NCBI RefSeq assembly: GCF_007827795.1
Contig: NZ_VITI01000025.1
Location: 1 to 45,787 of the forward strand
Direction of reading: 5' to 3'
DNA from: Azospirillum brasilense
Lineage (GTDB): Bacteria; Pseudomonadota; Alphaproteobacteria; Azospirillales; Azospirillaceae
Length of the DNA stretch: 45,787 bases
Below, piece by piece: positions 24,955 to 31,928 of the stretch. Position 1 is the stretch's first letter, and each line of letters begins with the position of its first letter. Both the position numbers and the translations under genes were made by a program. The notes beneath the pieces are model-generated. The model worked only from the letters and a program-made list of their open reading frames with translations, was not told where the DNA came from and ran no database searches.

Positions 24955-24989
24955 GACGGATGGAGGACGGTCGAGCGTCCTCCTCCGTC
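24955..24989 (+). other. Intercistronic hairpin between ureohydrolase and M20 genes
   Basis: A 14-bp stem with one bulged T: GACGGA and GGAGGACG (24955-24969) pair with CGTCCTCC and TCCGTC (24976-24989) around a 6-base loop. No T-run follows. It is the third hairpin in intercistronic gaps of this operon. Confidence 0.5.
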
Positions 24990-25066
24990 CCGACGGCGCG
25001 GGCAGCGCCGCCGGCCGGTGAAAGCCGGGGCCGATCGAGGACCACGGAAGAAGGACCATACCCGCC

Positions 25067-26215
25067 ATGGGTGCGACGCTGGACATTCTGGAACGGCTGG
25101 TGGCCTTTCCCACGGTCAGCCGCGACAGCAACCTGGACCTCATCCTCTGGGCGAAGGAGCGGCTGGAGGCGGCCGGCGCCGCCACACGGCTGGTGCCGAG
25201 CGAGGACGGGCGCAAGGCCAACCTCTTCGCCAGCATCGGCCCGGTCGACCGTCCGGGCGTCCTGCTGTCCGGCCACACCGATGTGGTGCCGGTGGACGGG
25301 CAGGCCTGGACCAGCGACCCCTTCCGCCTGACCCGCCGGGCCGGGAATCTCTATGGGCGGGGAACCGCCGACATGAAGGGCTTCGTCGCCGCCGCGATGG
25401 CCCTGGCCGAGCGGGCCTCCGGGCGGACGCTCAGCCAGCCCCTTCATCTCGCGCTGTCCTACGACGAGGAGGTCGGCTGCCTGGGCGTGCGGCGCCTGAT
25501 CGACATGATGGCGGCCCTGCCGGTCCGCCCGCGCTTCTGCATCGTCGGTGAACCCACATTGATGCAGGTGGTCACGGCCCACAAGGGCAAGACGGCGCTG
25601 CGCATCGACTGCCGCGGGGTCGAATGCCATTCCAGCCTGGCGCCGCAGGGGATGAACGCCATCCATATGGCCTGCGACATGCTTACGGGACTGCGCCGTC
25701 TGCAGGAGCGGGTGCAGACCGAAGGCCCGCGCGACGCCGACTACGACGTGCCCTGGACCACCATCCACGCCGGCGTCATCCAGGGCGGCAGCGCGCTGAA
25801 CATCGTGCCCAACCATTGCCGCCTCGACATGGAAATCCGCCACCTGCCGCAAGACCCGGTGGAGCCCCTGCTCGACGCGGTGAGGGCGGAGGCGGAGGCC
25901 ATTGAAACGCGCGCGCGAAGCGCCTTTCCTGCCGCCGCCGTCGAGGTCGCCGAACTGTCCAGCTATCCGTCGCTCGACACCGACGGGGACTCGGAGGTGG
26001 TGTCCTTCGTCAAGGCGCTCACCGGCGGCAACAGCCTTGGCAAGATTTCCTTCGGCACCGAAGGCGGCCTGTTCCAGCAGCGCCTGTCGCTTCCCACCGT
26101 CGTCTGCGGTCCGGGCAGCATCGGCGAGGCCCACAAGCCGGACGAGTTCATCGCGGAGGAGCAGCTGGCGGCTTGCGACCGCATGCTGGACCTTCTGCTG
26201 GCCCGTCTGGCCTGA
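25067..26215 (+). CDS. argE: Acetylornithine deacetylase (ArgE)-like M20 family hydrolase
   Basis: A 382-residue zinc amidohydrolase. Metal and catalytic motifs: SGHTDVVPVDG, GRGTADMKGF, YDEEVGCLG, GEPT, and the C-terminal GPGSIGEAHKPDEF. This is the ArgE/ACY1/DapE family, closest in pattern to ArgE (the GTEGGLFQ motif). ArgE removes acetyl from N-acetylornithine in arginine synthesis, but here the context is a catabolic and import operon, so deacylation of an imported compound is as likely. It is the last gene of the operon, 127 bases after the ureohydrolase; the ATG at 25067 gives the family's standard N-terminus. Confidence 0.88.
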   Translation: MGATLDILERLVAFPTVSRDSNLDLILWAKERLEAAGAATRLVPSEDGRKANLFASIGPVDRPGVLLSGHTDVVPVDGQAWTSDPFRLTRRAGNLYGRGTADMKGFVAAAMALAERASGRTLSQPLHLALSYDEEVGCLGVRRLIDMMAALPVRPRFCIVGEPTLMQVVTAHKGKTALRIDCRGVECHSSLAPQGMNAIHMACDMLTGLRRLQERVQTEGPRDADYDVPWTTIHAGVIQGGSALNIVPNHCRLDMEIRHLPQDPVEPLLDAVRAEAEAIETRARSAFPAAAVEVAELSSYPSLDTDGDSEVVSFVKALTGGNSLGKISFGTEGGLFQQRLSLPTVVCGPGSIGEAHKPDEFIAEEQLAACDRMLDLLLARLA

Positions 26216-26230
26216 CGAGCCGACGTTTTC

Positions 26231-26258
26231 CGCGCGGCCTCCGGTCAGGGGCCGCGCG
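26231..26258. terminator. Hairpin between convergent operons
   Basis: CGCGCGGCC (26231-26239) and GGCCGCGCG (26250-26258) form a perfect 9-bp stem with a 10-base loop. It overlaps the stop of the histidine phosphatase gene on the minus strand. The T-run lies on the wrong side for either direction, so intrinsic termination is uncertain. Confidence 0.35.
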
Positions 26259-26772
26259 TCAGCGTGACCGAGGTCGCGTTGGGCGGCCAGAGCGTGTCCG
26301 GGTCGACACCCATCCAGCGGCACAAGGCGTGCCATGTGCCGGCGTGCGCCACGATCAAGGGGGGCTGCCCGTCCGCCGGAATCGGCAATCCGCTCAACGC
26401 CGCGGCGACGCGGGCCTGGAAGGCGGACAGGCTTTCGCCCCCCGGCACCTCCTCCCGCAGCAGATCCGCCGGCACGGCGCCCCCTTCCAGGTCACCCCAG
26501 CGCCGCTCCTCCAGACCGGGGACGACGACCACCGGAAGGCCCAGCGCCGCGCCGATGATTCCGGCGGTTTCCAGCGCGCGCCGCTGCGGGCTGGAATGAA
26601 TGGCCGCGACCGGACTCCCCTGGGCGGTCAGCGCCGCCGCCGCCGCGTGGGCCTGCGCCCGCCCGCGGTCGGTCAGCGGCACGTCGCGCGATCCGGCCAG
26701 CCAGCCGCCGAGGTTGCTTTCCGTCTCGCCATGCCGACAGAAAACGACCCGATCCAGCGTGGGACGGCTCAT
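26245..26772 (-). CDS. Histidine phosphatase family protein
   Basis: A 175-residue member of the phosphoglycerate-mutase-like clan. The catalytic RHGETESN holds His14; a second catalytic His is in VAHAGTWHAL near 143; the Glu/Arg pocket is seen as SSPQRRALETA and LEERRWGDLEG. Length and motifs fit phosphatases of the CobC/GpmB type. It overlaps the gph-like gene by 4 bases (ATGA), so both are made together as the last genes of the transporter operon. With the phosphate-linked sensor upstream, a role in removing phosphate from imported compounds is plausible (inference). Confidence 0.88.
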   Translation of the reverse strand: MSRPTLDRVVFCRHGETESNLGGWLAGSRDVPLTDRGRAQAHAAAAALTAQGSPVAAIHSSPQRRALETAGIIGAALGLPVVVVPGLEERRWGDLEGGAVPADLLREEVPGGESLSAFQARVAAALSGLPIPADGQPPLIVAHAGTWHALCRWMGVDPDTLWPPNATSVTLTRGP

Positions 26773-27476
26773 GCTGCGAAGCCTTCGGACAGCGCGCCCG
26801 TCAGGTCGCCGAAATGCTCCAGGATGCCGTCGTGCGGGAGGCTGTCGAGCGGTACCCGCGCGTAGCCGTAGCGCAGCACCAGAACCCGCGCCACCCCGGC
26901 GGCGCGGGCGGCGGCCACGTCATGCTCGTTGTCGCCGACGAAGACGGTCTCCTCGGGCCGGACATCCATCAGGGCGAGCAGGCCGAGCACCGGCTCCGGC
27001 GAGGGCTTGCGGCTGGGGAAACTGTCCCCGCCAACCACCGCCGTGAAGCGGTCCGCGATGCCGAGGTCGGCGAGCAGCCGCCGGGTCGCCGCCATCGGCT
27101 TGTTGGTGCACACCCCGAGCGTCAGCCCGGCCGCGGACAGCGCCGTCAGCGTCTCCGCCACGCCGGGATAGAGCGCGCTGTGGGCGCTGGGGTCGGCCTC
27201 GTAAAGGACGAGGAAGCGGCGGGTGTGGGCCGCCGTCTCCTCTGCTCCGGGCAGGCCGCCGGTGGCGGCGAGGACCCGCTCGACCAGCTTGGCCACCCCG
27301 TCGCCGATGAAGGTGCGCACCGCCGGCAGATCGACCGGCGGGCGGCCCAACTCGGCGAGCAGGGCGTTGGAGGCGTGCATCAGGTCGGCGGCGCTGTCCA
27401 CCAGCGTGCCGTCGAGGTCGAAGGCAATCGCACGAACGGGGGCACGCAAGGACGTGCGGTTGGGAAGGCTGGTCAC
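26769..27476 (-). CDS. gph: HAD family phosphatase, phosphoglycolate phosphatase-like
   Basis: A 235-residue HAD hydrolase. The nucleophile and acid Asp lie in AFDLDGTLVDS (residues 20 and 22). Motif II is VCTNKP, motif III lies in SRKPSPEPVLG, and motif IV reads VGDNEHDVAAA. This pattern fits Gph, which removes phosphate from 2-phosphoglycolate, but the substrate is not certain. The chosen start is GTG 27476, with AGGAG ten bases upstream; the frame is open into the ATPase gene. It lies 13 bases downstream of the ATPase of an ABC importer, so it is probably co-transcribed. A dedicated phosphatase here would fit uptake of a phosphorylated C2 or C3 acid. Confidence 0.85.
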   Translation of the reverse strand: MTSLPNRTSLRAPVRAIAFDLDGTLVDSAADLMHASNALLAELGRPPVDLPAVRTFIGDGVAKLVERVLAATGGLPGAEETAAHTRRFLVLYEADPSAHSALYPGVAETLTALSAAGLTLGVCTNKPMAATRRLLADLGIADRFTAVVGGDSFPSRKPSPEPVLGLLALMDVRPEETVFVGDNEHDVAAARAAGVARVLVLRYGYARVPLDSLPHDGILEHFGDLTGALSEGFAA

Positions 27477-27489
27477 CGGAATGCGGCTC

Positions 27490-28623
27490 CTATCGACGCA
27501 GGAAACGGGCCTTGTCGGCCGCGAGGTCGAGGGTGATGGGGGTGTCCGTCGGCAGCAGCGCGTTGCCGGCCTGGTGCGGAGCGTCAACCTGCACCTGCTG
27601 TCCCCCGATGTCCACCGCGTAGCGGATCGATGCCCCCAGGAACTCCCGATGCCGCACCACGCCCATCAGCCGGACGTGGCCCGCGCGCGGCGGCCCATCC
27701 TCTTGGCGCCCGCCATCCTGACGGATAACGAGATTTTGCGGCCGAAACATCAGCTTGCCCTCGGCCCCCGGCTCCACGCCCTGCTGCAGCGGGATCGCCA
27801 CGCCGCCGCCCGTGACGAAGGCCGTCCCGCCGCCGTCCACGGCGCGCACCTGCCCGTCGAGCACGTTGGCGGTGCCGAGGAAGCCGGCGACGAACAGGTT
27901 GGCCGGGTGGTCGTACAGTTCCTGCGGGGTGCCCACCTGCTGGACGATGCCGTCCTCCATCACCGCGATGCGGTCGCAGATGGTGTTGGCCTCCTCCTGG
28001 TCGTGGGTGACGAAGATGGTGGTCAGCCCCAGCTTGCGCTGGAGGCTGAGCAGTTCCTGGCGCATCTGCACGCGCAGCTTGGCGTCGAGGTTCGACAGCG
28101 GCTCGTCCAGCAGCAGGATCTTCGGCTCGATCACGATCGTGCGGGCGAGCGCCACGCGCTGCTGCTGGCCTCCCGAAAGCTGCGACGGACGGCGGTCGGC
28201 CAGATGCTTCAGCCCGACGAGGCCGAGCGCCGCATCCACCCGCCGCTCGATCTCCGCGCGCGGCACGCGCCGCTCCTCCAGCCCGAAGGCGACGTTGCGG
28301 CGCACCGTCATGTGCGGCCACAGCGCGTAGCTCTGGAAAACCATGCCGACGTCGCGCTTGTGCGGCGGCAGGCCCGAGATGTCGCGCCCGCCGATCGTTA
28401 CCTGCCCGCGCTGCGCCGTGTTGAAGCCGGCGATCAGCCGCAGCAGCGTGGTCTTGCCGCAGCCCGACGGGCCGAGGAAGGCGAAGAACTCGCCCGGCTT
28501 GATGTCGAGATGGATGTCCTTCAGCACGCGGTGGCTGCCGTAGGACAGGTCCACGCCGTCGATGCGGACGCCGACGCTCTCCATCCCGGCGGCCAGGGAG
28601 GTGGGGGAGAATTGATGGTTCAT
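27490..28623 (-). CDS. ABC importer ATPase, FbpC/PotA type
   Basis: A 377-residue ATP-binding subunit. Walker A GPSGCGKTT at 51-59, Q-loop VGMVFQSYALWPHMTV, signature LSGGQQQRVALAR, Walker B ILLLDEPLSNLD and switch His in FVTHDQEEA. The C-terminal about 110 residues form a TOBE domain of the kind found in iron, spermidine and aminoethylphosphonate importers. GAGGGGA precedes the ATG; the frame continues upstream into the permease gene with no homology. It powers the fused permease encoded 14 bases upstream. Family comparison alone would also allow Fe(III), AfuC-like sugar-phosphate or 2-aminoethylphosphonate transport. Confidence 0.92.
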   Translation of the reverse strand: MNHQFSPTSLAAGMESVGVRIDGVDLSYGSHRVLKDIHLDIKPGEFFAFLGPSGCGKTTLLRLIAGFNTAQRGQVTIGGRDISGLPPHKRDVGMVFQSYALWPHMTVRRNVAFGLEERRVPRAEIERRVDAALGLVGLKHLADRRPSQLSGGQQQRVALARTIVIEPKILLLDEPLSNLDAKLRVQMRQELLSLQRKLGLTTIFVTHDQEEANTICDRIAVMEDGIVQQVGTPQELYDHPANLFVAGFLGTANVLDGQVRAVDGGGTAFVTGGGVAIPLQQGVEPGAEGKLMFRPQNLVIRQDGGRQEDGPPRAGHVRLMGVVRHREFLGASIRYAVDIGGQQVQVDAPHQAGNALLPTDTPITLDLAADKARFLRR

Positions 28624-28637
28624 GGTGGCGATTCCCC

Positions 28638-30350
28638 TCAATGGTCCTGGCCGCGTTCGCGCCGGCCCCGCTCGATGATGACGTGCGACAGGTAGGTGCC
28701 CAGCCCGACGATGACGACGGCGAAGACGCCCAGCGCCGCCCCCGGACCGCGCCCGGCCGCCGACTGCATGTAGACGTAGAGGCCGTAGGCCAGCGGCGCG
28801 TCGCTCTGCGAATGGACCAGCATGATGGTCGCCGACAGTTCCACCGCCGCGGTGGCGAAGCTGGTGACGAAGCCGGCCAGGATGCCGCCGGACATCAGCG
28901 GCACGACCACCCGGCTGATGGTGCGCAGCTTGGTGGCGCCCAGATTCTCGGCCGCCTCCTCCAGCGAGTTGCTGACCTGCTGCAGAGCCGCGGTGCAGGC
29001 GCGCAGCGCGTAGGGCAGGCGGCGGATCGCCAGCGCGAAGACCAGGATCAGCCAGAAGCCGGACAGCGGCTGCCCGGTGAAGGGCATGGGCACGTCGTAG
29101 AAGCTGCGCAGATAGCCGATGCCCAGCACCACGCCCGGCACCGCCAGCGCCGCCATCGCGATGTAGTCCAGCCATTGCCGGCCCGGCAGCTTGCTGCGCA
29201 GCACCAGATAGGCGATGGCCGTGCCGATCACCACGTCGAGCAGTGCGGCCAGCGAGGCGTAGAGCAGCGTGTTGGTGATGTACTGGCCGCTTTCCAGGAA
29301 GACCGTCCCGTAATGCTTCATCGTGAAGGCGTCGGGGAACGGGCTGAAGGACCAGATCGTCGCGAAGGACAGCAGCGTCAGGCCGATGTGCGGCGCCAGC
29401 ACCAGCACCAGGATCAGCAGAACGACGGCGTAGGCGGCGACCAGTTCCAGCGGCTTCATGCGCCGCCGCGCCAGACCGCCGCCGCCGCGCTGGACGGTCG
29501 CGTAGTCCTTGCCCTTCATCGCCAGCGCCGACACCCACAGGGCGAGCAGCGAGCAGACGATCAGCACCACCGAGATCACGTAGCCCATCGGGTCGGCGAT
29601 GCCGATCGAGGAGATGCGCAGGTACGCCTGCGGCGCCAGCATGTCGTTGACGTTGAGCAGCAGCGGCGTGCCGAGGTCGTCGAACACCTTGATGAAGACC
29701 AGCGACGCGCCGGCCACGTAGCCCGGCATGGCCAGCGGGAAGACGATGCGGCGGAACAGCCGGAAGCCGTGGCAGCCGAGGTTCTGCGCGGACTCCTCCA
29801 TCGCCCGGTCGATGTTCTTCAGGCTGGCCGACAGGTTGATGAGGATGAACGGGAAATAGTGGATGCTCTGGACGAAGATGACGCCGTTCAGCCCCTCCAT
29901 GAACGGAATGGAGATGCCGAAATGGTCGCGCAGCAGCAGGTTGACCGTGCCGTTGCGCCCGAACAGCAGCTGCATCGCCACCGCGCCGATGAAGGGCGGC
30001 ATGATCAGCGGGATGATGCCCAGGCTCTGGATCAGCACGGCGCCGCGGAACTCGAACCGCGTCGTCAGATAGGCCAGCGGCAGGGCCAGCGCGCTCGCCA
30101 CCACCACCGACATCGCGGAGACGTAGAAGGAGTTCCAGAACGACCGCATGAACAGGTCGTTGCGGAAGAAGTCGGCGAAGTTGATCAGCGTGAAGGCCCC
30201 GGTCGTCTTGTCCTGGAAGGCGACGAAGATGACCTGGACGACCGGCACGACGAGGAACAGCAGCAGGAACAGCGCGATCAGCACAGCCGCCACCGCCGGC
30301 CCCGGCCGCACGCGCGCGATGCTTTCGCGCGTGAGCGCAAGAGACGTCAT
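28638..30350 (-). CDS. ABC importer permease, two fused halves
   Basis: A 570-residue membrane protein with about twelve segments in two homologous halves, each with an EAA coupling loop: EESAQNLGCHGFRLFRR near residue 190 and EEAAENLGATKLRTISR near 475. Such fused permeases (FbpB, AfuB, PhnU2, ThiP types) form the whole channel from one chain. The first helix is VAAVLIALFLLLFLVVPVVQ. AfuABC, a relative, moves hexose phosphates; PhnU-type relatives move 2-aminoethylphosphonate. It starts 75 bases after the binding-protein gene, with a hairpin between. Confidence 0.92.
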   Translation of the reverse strand: MTSLALTRESIARVRPGPAVAAVLIALFLLLFLVVPVVQVIFVAFQDKTTGAFTLINFADFFRNDLFMRSFWNSFYVSAMSVVVASALALPLAYLTTRFEFRGAVLIQSLGIIPLIMPPFIGAVAMQLLFGRNGTVNLLLRDHFGISIPFMEGLNGVIFVQSIHYFPFILINLSASLKNIDRAMEESAQNLGCHGFRLFRRIVFPLAMPGYVAGASLVFIKVFDDLGTPLLLNVNDMLAPQAYLRISSIGIADPMGYVISVVLIVCSLLALWVSALAMKGKDYATVQRGGGGLARRRMKPLELVAAYAVVLLILVLVLAPHIGLTLLSFATIWSFSPFPDAFTMKHYGTVFLESGQYITNTLLYASLAALLDVVIGTAIAYLVLRSKLPGRQWLDYIAMAALAVPGVVLGIGYLRSFYDVPMPFTGQPLSGFWLILVFALAIRRLPYALRACTAALQQVSNSLEEAAENLGATKLRTISRVVVPLMSGGILAGFVTSFATAAVELSATIMLVHSQSDAPLAYGLYVYMQSAAGRGPGAALGVFAVVIVGLGTYLSHVIIERGRRERGQDH

Positions 30351-30386
30351 GGTTCAGCCCAATGGTATCGGGAGAGAAGGCGAGGC

Positions 30387-30409
30387 GGGGCGCCCGCGCG
30401 GGGCGCCCC
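30387..30409 (-). other. Intercistronic hairpin after the binding-protein gene
   Basis: GGGGCGCCC and GGGCGCCCC form a perfect 9-bp stem with a GCGCG loop between the binding-protein stop and the permease start. There is no T-run. As in the other ABC operon of this window, it probably favours high binding-protein mRNA levels. Confidence 0.5.
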
Positions 30410-30425
30410 TCCCGTCACGCTCGGG

Positions 30426-31772
30426 TCAGCGGGCCAGCGCCAGGGCCTCTTCGGCCTTCTTGCGGGCGGCGGCGTAGTTGTCCTTGGCGAAGGCGGCCCA
30501 CTTCTGCTCCACCTGCGCCTGACGCTCCGGCACGGCGTCGGTGGCGCTCTTGCGCTCCACCGTGAAGGCGCCGGCCAGCTGCGGGTCGGCGGCCTCCTGG
30601 GCGGTCACCGGCATGGCGGCGACGAGGTCGCGGGCCTCGGCCAGCAGCGCCTTGCCCTTGTCGTTGGGCTTCTTGGCCAGCGCGGCGTCGGCCTGATGGA
30701 TGGCGCGGGTCGCCGCCTTCAGCCCGTCGAGCTGGAAGGTGATGAGCTGGTCGAACAGCGCGTCCACCACGTTGTAGCGGGCCTGCGACACCTCGACGTC
30801 GAAGTTCACCTGCGAGCCCAGCGAGGTGTCCTTGAACGGGTTCGGGTAGTCGGCCGGGGCCTTGGCGTAGGTCGCCGGGTTGACCGGCAGGCGGCGGATC
30901 GCCGGCTGCAACAGGACTTCCTGGCCCTGCGGCGACAGGATGAAGTCGACGAAGGTCTCGGCGGCGGCCTTGTTGGGGGCGTTCTTCACGATGCCGATGT
31001 TGGCCGGCACGATGGTGGTGACCGTCGGATAGACGAACTCCACCGGGAAGCCCGAGGCCTGGGACGACAGCGCGAAGAAGTCGATCACGATGCCGATGCC
31101 GAAGCTGCCGGAGTTCACACCGTCCGGAACGCCGAAGCTGCGCTCGGTGATGGTGCGGTAGTTGCCGGCGATCTCCTTGTTGGTCCGCCAGCCCTTCTCC
31201 CACCCCTCGCCCTGGAGGATGGTCTCGATGGTCAGGTGCGTGGTGCCGGAGCGCGACGGGGCGGAGATGGCGACGTGGTCGTAATAGACCGGCTTGGCGA
31301 GGTCCGACCACTCCTTGGGGGCCGGCAGCTCGTTGGCCTTCATGTAGCGGCTGTTCCACATGATGCCGTAGCCCGAGGCGGCGAAGCCGGCGTACATGCC
31401 CTCCGGATCGTTGATCGGGTAGGCGCCGACCTTCTCCGGAATGCCCTCGACCTTCGGCTTGTAGGCCTGCAGCAGGTTGGCGCCCTTCAGAACCTCAAAG
31501 GCGTCGGGGGCGGAGGCCCAGAACAGGTCGGTGCCGTTGTTCGAGGCCGTTTCCTGGAGATACTTCACGCCCGCGTTGGTGTTGCGGTTCAGAACCTCCA
31601 GCGTGACCTTCGGATAGGCCTTCTGGAAAGCCTGCTGGAAGGCGCTGGTCAGGTCCTTCGGAAAGGATGTGACGACGACCAGCTTGCCCGACGGGTCCTG
31701 GGCGAAGGCGGCGGTGCTGGAAGCGAGCATGACGGCCAGGGCGGCCGCGACGCCGTGCAGCGTGCGAGACAT
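30426..31772 (-). CDS. ABC importer substrate-binding protein, AfuA/PgtC-like
   Basis: A 448-residue periplasmic protein of the FbpA/AfuA-like extracellular binding family. The signal peptide at about 1-24 ends in AAFA-Q. The mature part begins KLVVVTSFPKDLTSAFQQAF. Strings shared with the sensor binding protein encoded at 35700-37091 include FWASAPDAFEVLK, INDP-G-Y-GFA-SGYG, and APSRSGT-HL. The protein is about 100 residues longer than FbpA, owing to a helical C-terminal tail (about 345-448) also present in the sensor. GGAGGAA precedes the ATG. It is the first gene after a sigma-54 promoter, so it should respond to the adjacent activator. The ligand is inferred to be a phosphorylated small molecule. 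Confidence 0.9.
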   Translation of the reverse strand: MSRTLHGVAAALAVMLASSTAAFAQDPSGKLVVVTSFPKDLTSAFQQAFQKAYPKVTLEVLNRNTNAGVKYLQETASNNGTDLFWASAPDAFEVLKGANLLQAYKPKVEGIPEKVGAYPINDPEGMYAGFAASGYGIMWNSRYMKANELPAPKEWSDLAKPVYYDHVAISAPSRSGTTHLTIETILQGEGWEKGWRTNKEIAGNYRTITERSFGVPDGVNSGSFGIGIVIDFFALSSQASGFPVEFVYPTVTTIVPANIGIVKNAPNKAAAETFVDFILSPQGQEVLLQPAIRRLPVNPATYAKAPADYPNPFKDTSLGSQVNFDVEVSQARYNVVDALFDQLITFQLDGLKAATRAIHQADAALAKKPNDKGKALLAEARDLVAAMPVTAQEAADPQLAGAFTVERKSATDAVPERQAQVEQKWAAFAKDNYAAARKKAEEALALAR

Positions 31773-31811
31773 AGGATGGTTCCTCCCGGTGTTTTTTCTG
31801 CGTGTTGTTTC

Positions 31812-31827
31812 AGCAATCCGCATGCCA
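31812..31827 (-). promoter_or_regulatory. Sigma-54 (RpoN) promoter of the transporter operon
   Basis: On the minus strand the sequence reads TGGCATG-CGGA-TTGCT, matching the consensus TGGCACG-N4-TTGCW at all but one base. The invariant GG and GC are exactly 10 bases apart. It lies 40 bases before the start of the binding-protein gene, giving a short leader with transcription starting near 31800. The adjacent gene encodes a sigma-54 activator. Confidence 0.85.
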
Positions 31828-31866
31828 GACCGTTCGCAGGCGTATTCACTGGGGTCGCGCTGGGAG

Positions 31867-31885
31867 GATGGGTAATTCCGGTAAC
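31867..31885 (-). promoter_or_regulatory. Upstream activator site 1 (promoter-proximal)
   Basis: Minus-strand GTTACCGGAATTACCCATC, 16 of 19 bases identical to a second copy at 31899-31917. The two copies begin 32 bases apart, three helical turns. Within the copy TTACC is repeated with a 4-base gap. It lies about 70-85 bases upstream of the inferred transcription start, usual for enhancer sites of sigma-54 activators. Confidence 0.65.
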
Positions 31886-31898
31886 ATCGGGTGGGCGC

Positions 31899-31917
31899 GA
31901 TGGGTAATGACGGGAAC
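31899..31917 (-). promoter_or_regulatory. Upstream activator site 2 (promoter-distal)
   Basis: Minus-strand GTTCCCGTCATTACCCATC, the second copy of the 19-bp element. It lies about 100-117 bases upstream of the inferred start, between the promoter and the stop of the regulator gene, on the same helical face as copy 1. Confidence 0.65.
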
Positions 31918-31928
31918 AGGGCGGCGCA

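Noticed and set aside
27490..31772. 2-aminoethylphosphonate or ferric iron importer
   Set aside because: Permease and ATPase types allow it, but the binding protein is the long PgtC/AfuA-like form and no phosphonate-degrading gene (phnW, phnX, phnA) is present. Kept as an alternative only.
28641..31907. Very long open frame (1088 codons) opposite the importer permease and binding-protein genes
   Set aside because: An antisense shadow of codon bias; the minus strand holds two clear membrane and periplasmic proteins and a sigma-54 promoter.
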